Shown here: positions 1 through 8,014 of the stretch, in pieces
How positions within the stretch are numbered: the first letter of the stretch is position 1
Layout: each line of letters starts with the position of its first letter
NCBI RefSeq assembly: GCF_024599655.1
Contig: NZ_CP102247.1
Coordinates: forward strand, 1,054,001 to 1,118,000
From: Enterobacter asburiae
GTDB lineage: Bacteria; Pseudomonadota; Gammaproteobacteria; Enterobacterales; Enterobacteriaceae
Length of the DNA stretch: 64,000 nt
Direction of reading: 5' to 3'
Program-made: the position numbers and the translations under genes
Notes under the pieces: model-generated
What the model was told of the DNA's origin: nothing
What the model saw: the letters and a program-made list of their open reading frames with translations, nothing else
Databases searched by the model: none

Positions 1-377
1 GGCTCGTTAACCATCCGATCGAAACGCTTGCGCAGCTGGCCCACGCGGACTGGATTATTCACGAGCGTCTGGCCTCGCCGCTGCGCTGGCAGGTGAGAGA
101 TGCCAGCGGTGCGCCTGAAATGCTGGAGATAAAAAAAGCGCCGCGCCTGTTTGCCGACAGCGCTCAGGCTCTTATGGCTTTTGCGCTCGCTGGCGGAGGC
201 GTGGCGTTACTGCCGGAATGGCTGGCGCGCGATGCGCTTGATGCGGGAAAACTGGTCCCGGTTTTACCGGAATATACCTTTGCGCAGCAGGGCATCTATG
301 CGGTTTATCCCGATGCCCGGCATGTGTCAGCGAAAGTGCGCATCTTTATCGATTTTATGCGCGCCAGCGTGAATTAA
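1..377 (+). CDS. LysR-type transcriptional regulator, C-terminal part (truncated by window edge)
   Basis: The frame is open from the first bases of the window to the TAA at 375-377, about 125 residues. The visible part reads as the second half of a LysR substrate-binding domain: a segment FADSAQALMAFALAGGGVALLP, typical of the effector-domain region where conserved Gly residues precede a strand, then LARDALDAGKLVPVLP and the end VRIFIDFM. The helix-turn-helix lies outside the window, so the target is unknown. It converges on the MarR gene with a 4-base overlap. Family assignment is firm; function is not known. Confidence 0.85.
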   Translation, partial: LVNHPIETLAQLAHADWIIHERLASPLRWQVRDASGAPEMLEIKKAPRLFADSAQALMAFALAGGGVALLPEWLARDALDAGKLVPVLPEYTFAQQGIYAVYPDARHVSAKVRIFIDFMRASVN

Positions 378-781
378 TCGTGCATCATCTTTTTGATGAG
401 CGCGGAGAACTGCTCCCGCTCGGCCTTGTTAAGACGTCCTAAAAACGCCTCATCCACCTCGTTGCCAACCGGTTTACAGCCCGCAAGCAGGGCTTCTCCT
501 TCCGGCGTCAGGAAGACAAACCGGCGGCGCTTATCGGCCGGATCGTGCTCGCGTTTGACCAGACCGCGCGCCTCCATGCGGCTGAGCATCTCCGCCAGGG
601 TCGCTTTCGTGCTGACCGCCACTTCGGTCAATGCCACCTGTTCAATACCCGGATGCTCGGCAATGGAGCGCATAACCGCATACTGTGGCTTGGTCAGTTC
701 CGGCAAGGCATGCTGCCACTGCGCGGTATGCTGTTGAAAAAGCTGACGTAACAGGTGGAACGCCTCTTGTCTTAGTTCCAT
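374..781 (-). CDS. MarR-family transcriptional regulator of the decarboxylase operon
   Basis: A 135-residue winged-helix protein. The middle region (LTEVAVSTKATLAEMLSRMEARGLV) is the MarR recognition helix, followed by the wing with DPADKRRRFVFLT, the usual D-x-R-R-R signature. A GTG two codons upstream (787) is also open, but the ATG at 781 is the simpler start. It is divergent from the kpdBCD-type operon, and two inverted repeats sit between them. By analogy with phenolic-acid-responsive MarR proteins I infer that it represses the decarboxylase operon and releases it when an aromatic acid binds. The ligand is inferred only. Confidence 0.85.
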   Translation of the reverse strand: MELRQEAFHLLRQLFQQHTAQWQHALPELTKPQYAVMRSIAEHPGIEQVALTEVAVSTKATLAEMLSRMEARGLVKREHDPADKRRRFVFLTPEGEALLAGCKPVGNEVDEAFLGRLNKAEREQFSALIKKMMHD

Positions 782-864
782 GAACACTCCGACGGAAAAA
801 ATCTCCCCCTATGATAGCCGCTATTGCTCTCAATTTTAACGCGGCATTTTTTAGCCATTCGTGT

Positions 865-935
865 GATCGTATGCGAACGATCTTGTCTGGAAAACAATCC
901 TGGAGTAGTTTATTTATAATGTTCGTGTACGAACA
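865..935. promoter_or_regulatory. Divergent control region with two MarR-type operator candidates
   Basis: Two dyads lie between the divergent MarR gene and the decarboxylase operon. The first, 865-882, has arms GATCGT and ACGATC around ATGCGA. The second, 920-935, is TGTTCGTGTACGAACA, with perfect 7-base arms and a 2-base centre, and it ends 17 bases before the kpdB ATG. Both contain the TTCG/CGAA half. The second would block transcription or translation of kpdB if a repressor bound. Operator function is inferred from position and symmetry. Confidence 0.6.
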
Positions 936-952
936 AGTTATTGAGGTGATGA

Positions 953-1555
953 ATGAGATTGATAGTAGGAATGACGGGAGCAACGGGGGCGCCGCTGGGC
1001 GTGGCGCTGCTGCAGGCGCTGCGGGAAATACCGGAGGTGGAGACGCATCTGGTGATGTCGAAGTGGGCAAAAACCACCATTGAGCTGGAAACGCCTTACA
1101 CCGCGCAGGACGTTGCTGCCCTGGCTGACGTTGTCCACAGTCCGGCTGACCAGGCCGCCACCATCTCCTCCGGCTCGTTTCGCACCGACGGCATGATCGT
1201 CATTCCCTGCAGCATGAAAACGCTGGCGGGTATCCGCGCGGGCTACGCCGAAGGGCTGGTGGGACGTGCGGCGGACGTGGTGCTGAAAGAGGGGCGCAAG
1301 CTGGTGCTGGTGCCCCGTGAAACGCCGCTCAGCACCATTCATCTGGAGAACATGCTTGCCCTTTCCCGCATGGGCGTGGCGATGGTGCCGCCCATGCCTG
1401 CCTATTACAACCACCCGCAAACCGCCGATGACATCACCCAGCATATCGTGACCCGCGTGCTCGACCAGTTCGGTCTGGAGCATAAAAAGGCGCGCCGCTG
1501 GAACGGGCTGCGGGAGGCGAAACATTTTTCACAGGAGAATAAAGATGGCATTTGA
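953..1555 (+). CDS. kpdB: UbiX/Pad1-type flavin prenyltransferase (hydroxyarylic acid decarboxylase subunit B)
   Basis: A 200-residue flavoprotein of the UbiX family. It opens with the glycine-rich MTGATGAP loop that holds the FMN phosphate, has the SGSF and PCSMKTLAGI motifs, and carries the VLVPRETPLS segment that is nearly invariant in the family. UbiX enzymes attach a dimethylallyl group to FMN to make prenylated FMN, the cofactor of UbiD decarboxylases. The next gene is such a UbiD enzyme, and the two overlap by 11 bases, so translation is probably coupled. The name follows the Klebsiella kpdBCD genes; pad1/ecdB/vdcB are equivalent labels. Confidence 0.9.
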   Translation: MRLIVGMTGATGAPLGVALLQALREIPEVETHLVMSKWAKTTIELETPYTAQDVAALADVVHSPADQAATISSGSFRTDGMIVIPCSMKTLAGIRAGYAEGLVGRAADVVLKEGRKLVLVPRETPLSTIHLENMLALSRMGVAMVPPMPAYYNHPQTADDITQHIVTRVLDQFGLEHKKARRWNGLREAKHFSQENKDGI

Positions 1556-2972
1556 TGATTTGAGAAGCTTCCTGCAGGCACTCGATGAGCAAGGGCAGTT
1601 GCTGAAAATTGAGGAAGAGGTAAACGCCGAGCCCGATCTGGCGGCGGCAGCCAACGCGACCGGCCGCATTGGCGACGGCGCGCCCGCGCTGTGGTTTGAT
1701 AATATTAGTGGCTTTACCGATGCCCGCGTGGTGATGAACACCATCGGCTCCTGGCAGAACCACGCCATTTCGATGGGGCTGCCTGCGAACACCCCGGTAA
1801 AAAAACAGATCGACGAGTTTATCCGCCGCTGGGATAAATTCCCTGTCACACCGGAGCGCCGCGCCAACCCGGCCTGGGCGCAGAATACGGTGGACGGTGA
1901 AGACATTAACCTGTTCGATATCCTGCCGCTGTTTCGCCTGAACGACGGTGACGGCGGGTTTTATCTCGATAAAGCGTGCGTTGTCTCGCGCGATCCGCTC
2001 GACCCGGACCACTTCGGCAAGCAGAACGTCGGGATCTACCGCATGGAAGTGAAGGGCAAGCGCAAGCTCGGCCTCCAGCCGGTTCCGATGCACGATATCG
2101 CTCTGCATCTGCATAAAGCGGAAGAGCGCGGTGAAGACCTGCCGATTGCGATTACGCTGGGCAACGACCCTATCATCACCCTGATGGGCGCCACGCCGCT
2201 GAAATACGATCAGTCCGAGTATGAAATGGCCGGCGCGCTGCGTGAAAGCCCGTACCCGATTGCCACCGCGCCGCTGACCGGCTTCGATGTGCCCTGGGGT
2301 TCTGAAGTGATCCTGGAAGGGGTGATTGAGGGCCGCAAGCGTGAAATCGAGGGGCCGTTCGGCGAGTTTACCGGACACTATTCCGGTGGCCGTAACATGA
2401 CGGTGGTCCGTATCGACAAAGTCTCTTACCGCACCAAGCCGATTTTTGAGTCGCTCTACCTCGGCATGCCGTGGACCGAAATTGACTATCTGATGGGACC
2501 GGCTACCTGCGTGCCGCTCTACCAGCAACTGAAAGCGGAATTCCCGGAAGTGCAGGCGGTGAACGCGATGTACACCCACGGTCTGCTGGCGATTATCTCC
2601 ACCAAAAAACGCTACGGCGGTTTTGCCCGCGCGGTCGGTTTACGCGCCATGACCACGCCGCACGGTCTGGGCTACGTGAAGATGGTAATCATGGTGGATG
2701 AGGATGTCGATCCGTTCAATCTCCCGCAGGTGATGTGGGCGCTATCGTCGAAAGTGAACCCGGCAGGGGATCTGGTTCAGTTGCCGAACATGTCGGTCCT
2801 TGAGCTTGATCCTGGATCCAGCCCGGCGGGCATTACCGACAAGCTGATTATCGATGCCACCACGCCTGTCGCGCCGGACACCCGTGGACACTACAGCCAG
2901 CCGGTACAGGATCTGCCTGAAACCAAGGCCTGGGCCGAAAAACTGACCGCGATGCTGGCAGCACGCCAATAA
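1545..2972 (+). CDS. kpdC: UbiD-family non-oxidative hydroxyarylic acid decarboxylase, subunit C
   Basis: A 475-residue UbiD-family decarboxylase, normal for the group. The segment EIEGPFGEFTGHYSGG around residue 270 holds the conserved acidic residues of the UbiD active site, and NVGIYRM near residue 165 fits the prenyl-FMN and metal binding part. It uses the prenylated FMN made by the upstream gene to remove CO2 reversibly from aromatic acids such as 4-hydroxybenzoate. It is flanked by subunits B and D, the standard three-gene layout in enterobacteria. The exact substrate (4-hydroxybenzoate, vanillate or protocatechuate) cannot be read from the sequence. Confidence 0.92.
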   Translation: MAFDDLRSFLQALDEQGQLLKIEEEVNAEPDLAAAANATGRIGDGAPALWFDNISGFTDARVVMNTIGSWQNHAISMGLPANTPVKKQIDEFIRRWDKFPVTPERRANPAWAQNTVDGEDINLFDILPLFRLNDGDGGFYLDKACVVSRDPLDPDHFGKQNVGIYRMEVKGKRKLGLQPVPMHDIALHLHKAEERGEDLPIAITLGNDPIITLMGATPLKYDQSEYEMAGALRESPYPIATAPLTGFDVPWGSEVILEGVIEGRKREIEGPFGEFTGHYSGGRNMTVVRIDKVSYRTKPIFESLYLGMPWTEIDYLMGPATCVPLYQQLKAEFPEVQAVNAMYTHGLLAIISTKKRYGGFARAVGLRAMTTPHGLGYVKMVIMVDEDVDPFNLPQVMWALSSKVNPAGDLVQLPNMSVLELDPGSSPAGITDKLIIDATTPVAPDTRGHYSQPVQDLPETKAWAEKLTAMLAARQ

Positions 2973-2982
2973 GGAGGAAAAG

Positions 2983-3204
2983 ATGATTTGTCCACGTTGT
3001 GCCGATGAGCATATTGAAGTGATGGCGACGTCGCCCGTAAAAGGGGTCTGGACCGTTTACCAGTGCCAGCATTGTTTGTATACCTGGCGCGATACCGAAC
3101 CGCTGCGCCGTACCAGCCGCGAGCATTACCCGGAAGCGTTCCGCATGACGCAGAAGGATATTGACGAGGCGCCGCAGGTGCCGACGATCCCGCCGCTGTT
3201 GTAA
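2983..3204 (+). CDS. kpdD: Hydroxyarylic acid decarboxylase subunit D, small zinc-ribbon-like protein
   Basis: A 73-residue protein, third in the operon, 10 bases behind subunit C and preceded by a strong AAGGAGG ribosome site. Two cysteine pairs are visible, CPRC at residues 3-6 and CQHC near residue 28, which suggests a small zinc ribbon. Subunit D is regularly found with the B and C subunits in Klebsiella, Salmonella and pathogenic E. coli; its biochemical role is not settled. The assignment rests on position, size and sequence type. Confidence 0.88.
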   Translation: MICPRCADEHIEVMATSPVKGVWTVYQCQHCLYTWRDTEPLRRTSREHYPEAFRMTQKDIDEAPQVPTIPPLL

Positions 3205-3210
3205 AAAAAA

Positions 3211-3328
3211 GCCCGGTGGCGGCTTCGCCTTACCGGGCGATAATATCGTGCGGCCTTTTGCCCGGTGGCGCTGCGCTTACCGGGCCTACGGGTTTTGTAG
3301 GTCGGGTAAGGCGAAGCCGCCACCCGAC
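3211..3328. repeat. Cluster of three REP units (BIME) between kpdD and mutS
   Basis: Three imperfect palindromes of the enterobacterial REP type: 3211-3238, 3260-3285 and 3301-3328. Each has the core GCCCGGTGGCG...TTACCGGGC or its reverse complement. The first follows eight A residues directly behind kpdD. The kpdD and mutS genes converge here, so the cluster probably protects 3' ends and helps stop transcription from both sides. Confidence 0.9.
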
Positions 3329-3346
3329 AAAACAGACCGCAGAAAA

Positions 3347-5908
3347 CTAAACCAGACTCTTCAACCGATAAATCCACTCCAGCGCCTGACGCGGCGTCAG
3401 TGAATCCGGGTCGAGGTTCTCCAGTGCTTCCACCGCTGGCGACGTCTCTTCCGCAGGCACCAGCAGCGACATCTGGGTGCCATCAATCTGCGTCGCCGCC
3501 GCATTCGGTGACAGACTTTCCAGCTCACGCAGTTTCTGACGCGCGCGCTTGATCACGTCCTTCGGCACACCTGCCAGCGCCGCGACGGCCAGGCCATAGC
3601 TCTTGCTCGCCGCGCCATCCTGCACCGTGTGCATGAAGGCAATGGTATCGCCGTGCTCCAGCGCATCCAGATGAACGTTCGCAACCCCTTCCATTTTCTC
3701 CGGCAGCTGCGTCAGTTCGAAATAGTGGGTGGCGAACAGCGTCATGGCCTTGATTTTATTCGCGAGGCTTTCCGCACAGGCCCATGCCAGCGACAGACCA
3801 TCATAGGTTGACGTTCCGCGTCCGACTTCGTCCATCAGCACCAGGCTGTGCTCCGTCGCGTTATGCAGAATGTTTGCCGTTTCGGTCATCTCGACCATGA
3901 AGGTTGAGCGGCCGCTCGCCAGATCGTCCGCTGCCCCGACGCGGGTAAAGATGCGGTCGATTGGGCCAATCTCCACGTTTTGCGCCGGGACGTAGCTGCC
4001 GATATACGCGAGCAGCGCAATCAGCGCCGTCTGACGCATATAGGTACTCTTACCGCCCATGTTCGGACCGGTAATGATCAGCATTCTTCTTTGCGGTGAC
4101 AGGCTCAGCGGGTTGGCGATGAACGGTTCATTCAGCACCTGCTCTACCACCGGGTGACGGCCTTCTGTGATACGAATGCCGGGTTTGTCGGTAAAGGTCG
4201 GGCAGGTATAGTTCAGCGTTTCAGCGCGTTCAGCCAGATTCACCAGCACGTCCAGCTCCGCCAGCGCGCTGGCGCTCAGCTGCAGGTCGGCCAGGTGCGG
4301 CATCAGCATGTCGAACAGCTCGTCATACAGCTGTTTTTCCAGCGCCAGCGCCTTACCTTTCGAGGTGAGGACTTTGTCTTCGTACTCTTTCAGCTCAGGA
4401 ATGATGTAGCGTTCGGCATTTTTCAACGTCTGGCGACGCACGTAGTGAATCGGCGCCAGGTGGCTCTGCCCGCGGCTGATCTGAATATAGTAGCCGTGTA
4501 CCGCGTTATACCCCACTTTCAGGGTGTCGAGCCCAAGACGTTCGCGCTCGCGGATTTCCAGCTTGTCGAGGTAGTCCGTCGCACCGTCGGCCAGCGCGCG
4601 CCATTCGTCCAGCTCTTCGTTGTAGCCTGGGGCAATTACGCCGCCATCACGCACCAGAACCGGAGGCGCATCGATAATGGCACGCTCCAGCAGTTCGCGA
4701 AGCTCGGTAAACTCGCCCATGGTTTCGCGGAGTTTCTGCACCGGCGCGCTGTCAACGTCACTCAGCTGCGCGCGCAGTTCCGGCAGCTGCTGGAAGGCAT
4801 GACGCATCCGCGCGAGGTCGCGTGGTCGAGCTGTTCGCAGTGCCAGACGAGCAAGGATACGCTCAAGATCGCCTACCTGGCGCAGGACCGGCTGCAGCTC
4901 GGTATAGCGATCCTGCAGCGCAGCAATCGTCTGCTGACGGCAAACCAGCGTATCGGTATCGCGGATCGGCATATGCAGCCAGCGTTTCAGCATGCGGCTG
5001 CCCATTGGCGTCACCGTACTGTCGAGGACCGACGCGAGCGTATTGTCTACTCCACCCGCCAGGTTCTGCGTGATCTCCAGGTTACGGCGCGTGGCGGCAT
5101 CCATGATGATACTGTCCTGCTGGCGCTCCATGGTGATTGAGCGGATATGCGGCAGGGAGGTGCGCTGGGTATCTTTTACATACTGCAGGAGACACCCTGC
5201 CGCACACAGCCCACGCGGGGCATTTTCAACGCCAAAGCCAATCAGATCGCGGGTGCCAAACTGCAGATTCAGCTGCTGGCGCGCGGTATCAATTTCGAAT
5301 TCCCACAGCGGACGGCGACGCAGCCCGCGACGGCCTTCAATCAGCGCCATTTCGGCGAAATCTTCGGCATAGAGCAATTCTGCCGGGTTGGTGCGCTGCA
5401 GTTCGGCTGCCATCGTTTCACGGTCAGCCGGTTCACTCAGGCGAAAACGTCCGGAGCTGATATCCAGCGTCGCGTAGCCAAACCCTTTACCGTCCTGCCA
5501 CAGCGCTGCCAGCAGGTTATCCTGGCGTTCCTGTAACAGGGCTTCATCACTGATGGTGCCAGGCGTGACGATGCGCACGACTTTGCGTTCCACCGGGCCT
5601 TTTGAGGTCGCCGGATCGCCGATCTGTTCGCAGATGGCGACGGACTCACCCTGATTCACCAGCTTCGCCAGGTAGTTTTCTACCGCGTGGTGCGGGATAC
5701 CTGCCATAGGGATGGGTTCGCCTGCCGATGCGCCACGTTTGGTCAGCGAGATGTCGAGCAGCTGTGATGCACGCTTAGCATCGTCATAAAACAGCTCGTA
5801 AAAATCACCCATACGGTAAAACAGCAGGATTTCCGGATGCTGTGCTTTCAGCTTCAGATACTGCTGCATCATCGGCGTATGTGCGTCGAAATTGTCGATT
5901 GTGCTCAT
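3347..5908 (-). CDS. mutS: DNA mismatch repair protein MutS
   Basis: An 853-residue protein, the same size as E. coli MutS. The mismatch-reading motif F36-Y-E38 is present in GDFYELF. The ATPase core has Walker A GPNMGGKST near residue 615, Walker B LVLMDEVGRGTST near 690 and FATHYFELT. The C terminus ends with the tetramerisation region. MutS binds mispairs and small loops and recruits MutL and MutH. It is transcribed alone toward the REP cluster, and a symE-like gene lies 113 bases upstream on the same strand. The sequence looks intact. Confidence 0.98.
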   Translation of the reverse strand: MSTIDNFDAHTPMMQQYLKLKAQHPEILLFYRMGDFYELFYDDAKRASQLLDISLTKRGASAGEPIPMAGIPHHAVENYLAKLVNQGESVAICEQIGDPATSKGPVERKVVRIVTPGTISDEALLQERQDNLLAALWQDGKGFGYATLDISSGRFRLSEPADRETMAAELQRTNPAELLYAEDFAEMALIEGRRGLRRRPLWEFEIDTARQQLNLQFGTRDLIGFGVENAPRGLCAAGCLLQYVKDTQRTSLPHIRSITMERQQDSIIMDAATRRNLEITQNLAGGVDNTLASVLDSTVTPMGSRMLKRWLHMPIRDTDTLVCRQQTIAALQDRYTELQPVLRQVGDLERILARLALRTARPRDLARMRHAFQQLPELRAQLSDVDSAPVQKLRETMGEFTELRELLERAIIDAPPVLVRDGGVIAPGYNEELDEWRALADGATDYLDKLEIRERERLGLDTLKVGYNAVHGYYIQISRGQSHLAPIHYVRRQTLKNAERYIIPELKEYEDKVLTSKGKALALEKQLYDELFDMLMPHLADLQLSASALAELDVLVNLAERAETLNYTCPTFTDKPGIRITEGRHPVVEQVLNEPFIANPLSLSPQRRMLIITGPNMGGKSTYMRQTALIALLAYIGSYVPAQNVEIGPIDRIFTRVGAADDLASGRSTFMVEMTETANILHNATEHSLVLMDEVGRGTSTYDGLSLAWACAESLANKIKAMTLFATHYFELTQLPEKMEGVANVHLDALEHGDTIAFMHTVQDGAASKSYGLAVAALAGVPKDVIKRARQKLRELESLSPNAAATQIDGTQMSLLVPAEETSPAVEALENLDPDSLTPRQALEWIYRLKSLV

Positions 5909-6021
5909 GGAGTTATGATGTCCATTTCTTTGAAAATAAACCGTTTTGATCGGCTCAGTGGCCGTTTGTTCCTTCTATTGTCGCATGAAAAAAAGGTCCG
6001 GCGCAGAAAAATGTCGTGGCT

Positions 6022-6252
6022 TTACGAGGCGCCTTCCGACATTAATTCGATGACAATTTTTCCATGCTCTACGCCCACTCTGACTCTGGAATGGGTCGTA
6101 AACCCCGCCTTTTCAAGCCAGTCACCTTTTAAGCTCAGCGCCGCATGCACGCTGTAGCGCTTCGGTATCTTGGTATTGCGGTCTTCATGGCGCTTTCTAA
6201 AATATCCCACTGTTAAATGGCGATAGGGTTTGCCGATCGTGAGCTCTTGCAT
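6022..6252 (-). CDS. SymE-like type I toxin protein
   Basis: A 76-residue protein. The order LTIGKPYRHLTVGYF..., then LSLKGDWLEKAGF and a closing strand VRVGVEHGKIVIELM matches the E. coli SymE toxin (TVSY..., ITLKGQWLEAAGF, V...GCIVL), an AbrB-fold protein that affects RNA and is SOS-induced. The ATG at 6252 is chosen because GGAG lies 8 bases upstream; a TTG at 6276 is also open. It is divergent from ygbA and lies just upstream of mutS. A LexA-box candidate overlaps its presumed promoter. In E. coli an antisense RNA, SymR, silences symE; I cannot locate one here with confidence. Toxicity is inferred from family only. Confidence 0.78.
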   Translation of the reverse strand: MQELTIGKPYRHLTVGYFRKRHEDRNTKIPKRYSVHAALSLKGDWLEKAGFTTHSRVRVGVEHGKIVIELMSEGAS

Positions 6253-6292
6253 AGGGTCTCCAGACAACACTGACAAAGATCATTTCTGATGC

Positions 6293-6308
6293 CTGTATAA
6301 AATACCAG
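6293..6308 (-). promoter_or_regulatory. LexA-box candidate upstream of the symE-like gene
   Basis: The sequence CTGTATAAAATACCAG fits the SOS consensus CTGT-N8-ACAG with one mismatch in the second half. It is centred about 48 bases upstream of the ATG at 6252 and overlaps an A/T-rich stretch that could be the -10 region on the minus strand. E. coli symE is a known LexA target, so the position makes biological sense. Confidence 0.55.
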
Positions 6309-6386
6309 TGATTATCGGTCGGTGCAGGGCGAAAACTGGAATCAGGCTTCAGGAAACGAAATGCAACCGCTGAAATCCAGCGTTGT

Positions 6387-6409
6387 AAGGTGTATCATTA
6401 ATGCACCTT
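6387..6409 (+). promoter_or_regulatory. NsrR-type operator upstream of ygbA
   Basis: An 11-1-11 imperfect palindrome with arms AAGGTGTATCA and TAATGCACCTT, ending 18 bases before the ygbA ATG. It closely follows the NsrR binding pattern (AAGATGYATTT and its mirror). E. coli ygbA is a known member of the NsrR nitric oxide regulon. This predicts repression that is lifted when NO damages the NsrR iron-sulfur cluster. Confidence 0.75.
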
Positions 6410-6427
6410 ATTATTTGGTAAGCCGTT

Positions 6428-6772
6428 ATGTCCGGTAAACGTATCTCACGAGAAAAAGAGACCATCGCAAAAATGATCGCGCTGTATGAAAAGCAGTGCC
6501 CGCAGGCATCTCAGGAGGAAGGGCACTATCAGGCGCTCAACGCGTATGCCGATAAGCGCCTGGATAAGTGCGTTTTCGGTGAAGACAAGCCTGCCTGCAA
6601 GCAGTGTCCGGTACACTGCTACCAGCCTGCCAGACGTGAAGAGATGAAGCAGGTTATGCGCTGGGCGGGTCCGCGTATGTTATGGCGTCATCCCATTCTG
6701 ACCGTTCGTCATCTGATAGATGACCGTCGTCCCGTACCGGAACTGCCGGAGAAGTACCGTCCGAAAAAATGA
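6428..6772 (+). CDS. ygbA: YgbA, nitrous oxide-stimulated promoter family protein
   Basis: A 114-residue cytoplasmic protein matching E. coli YgbA in size and neighbourhood. Its centre has four cysteines, C-VFGEDKPAC-KQC-PVHC, arranged like a small metal or Fe-S binding site, followed by a basic, proline-rich tail. In enterobacteria it belongs to the NO-responsive NsrR set; its molecular role is not well defined. An NsrR-like operator sits in its promoter. It converges with the MFS gene, whose stop is 5 bases away. Confidence 0.88.
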   Translation: MSGKRISREKETIAKMIALYEKQCPQASQEEGHYQALNAYADKRLDKCVFGEDKPACKQCPVHCYQPARREEMKQVMRWAGPRMLWRHPILTVRHLIDDRRPVPELPEKYRPKK

Positions 6773-6777
6773 TCGGT

Positions 6778-7998
6778 TCAGCGTTTCAGCGGGCGGCAAA
6801 TCACGTTCAGGGCCAGCGCGCTGCAGAGTGGGAAAAGGGCCAGCAGCAGCCAGGGATACATTGCCTGCGTCGAGGGCATCAGCGCGCGATCCAGCAGGCT
6901 GCCAAATAACAGGTTTCCTGCCAGTACCGCAATGCCGCCAGCGGTGGCGAGTGCGCCGTAGTGCGCGCCAAGCGTGGATTCTTCCGCAAACCTCGGGATC
7001 AGATCTTTAGCCGATGGCACCAGCAGCATTTGCCCCAGCGTCAACAGCGTCACGAAACAGACTGAAGGCAGCAGGCGCAGCCAGCCCTCTGGCGGTGCCG
7101 TCGGGGCAAACATGGCCACGCTCGCAAAGGCGGCGGAGAGCAGCAAAAATCCCACCGGCAGGATCCTCACCGCACCCACGCGTCGGGCGAAGCGCGCCAG
7201 CGGCAGCTGTAAGGTGATGATCAGAACGGAGGCCAGCATAAAAAGCGGACCGAGATCTTTCTCGCTACCGCCAGAACGCTGGATCTCCACCGGCAGCGCC
7301 AGATAGAGCTGGTTATAGCTTAACAGCCACGAGCTGTAGGCAATGATAAAGGCGACAAAGCGCGGCTGACGAAACGTCGTCCACCATGGCTGTATTTTCA
7401 GCGTCTGTGAACGATGGCCAGCAGCAGGCAGGCAAAAGTAGAGCACCACTAGCGCAATGACAAAGACGCCTGCGCCTGCCAGCGCCACCTGACGAAAGCC
7501 CAGCCCGGTGAGCAGGGCGCCAGCAACCGGGCCCAGTACCGCGCCGAGTTCTCCACAGACGGCAAAGAGCGCAAACCACTCCGCCCGGCTTCGTTTGCCT
7601 TTTGCCTCGCTGTGCGTGCCCGCTTTTGCCAGCAGTGCCTCAATCGAGGGAGAGAACAATGCGCCGCCAATGCCCGTCAGACACGCGCCCAAAATAATCG
7701 GCCACAGTGATTCCCCGAAGGCCAGCAGCAGATAGCCTGAAACACGGACAATACAGCCGCTCAGGATAATCACTTTCGCGCCAAAGCGGTCCGAGAGCGC
7801 ACCACCGACGATAAACATACCCTGTTGAGAGAACGTGCGCAGGCCCAGGATCAGCCCGATCAGCCCGCCGGAGAGCAGCATATCGTCGCGCAGGAATATC
7901 GCCAGGAAGGGTACGACGGCGTAAAAGCCAATGTTGAAAACAAACTGGCTACCCAGTAAGACGGGCGGCCAGAGCGTAGTGGCAGGGCGAAGGGGCAT
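6778..7998 (-). CDS. MFS transporter in the iron-uptake operon
   Basis: A 406-residue membrane protein with about 12 hydrophobic segments and the MFS loop motif GGALSDRFGAK after the second segment. The region GLILGLRTFSQQGMFIVGG resembles the MdtH branch of drug exporters. It is last in a minus-strand run, 16 bases after the ATPase gene of an iron-siderophore-type ABC importer. I infer co-transcription under the Fur box at 10845. It may export a chelator or move the imported ligand; the substrate cannot be read from sequence. Confidence 0.85.
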   Translation of the reverse strand: MPLRPATTLWPPVLLGSQFVFNIGFYAVVPFLAIFLRDDMLLSGGLIGLILGLRTFSQQGMFIVGGALSDRFGAKVIILSGCIVRVSGYLLLAFGESLWPIILGACLTGIGGALFSPSIEALLAKAGTHSEAKGKRSRAEWFALFAVCGELGAVLGPVAGALLTGLGFRQVALAGAGVFVIALVVLYFCLPAAGHRSQTLKIQPWWTTFRQPRFVAFIIAYSSWLLSYNQLYLALPVEIQRSGGSEKDLGPLFMLASVLIITLQLPLARFARRVGAVRILPVGFLLLSAAFASVAMFAPTAPPEGWLRLLPSVCFVTLLTLGQMLLVPSAKDLIPRFAEESTLGAHYGALATAGGIAVLAGNLLFGSLLDRALMPSTQAMYPWLLLALFPLCSALALNVICRPLKR

Positions 7999-8014
7999 CG
8001 TTGTTCACTCGTCC

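Noticed and set aside
1434..2579. Minus-strand frame of 381 codons opposite the UbiD-type gene
   Set aside because: It is antisense to a conserved enzyme, rich in His/Arg/Val, with no recognisable domain.
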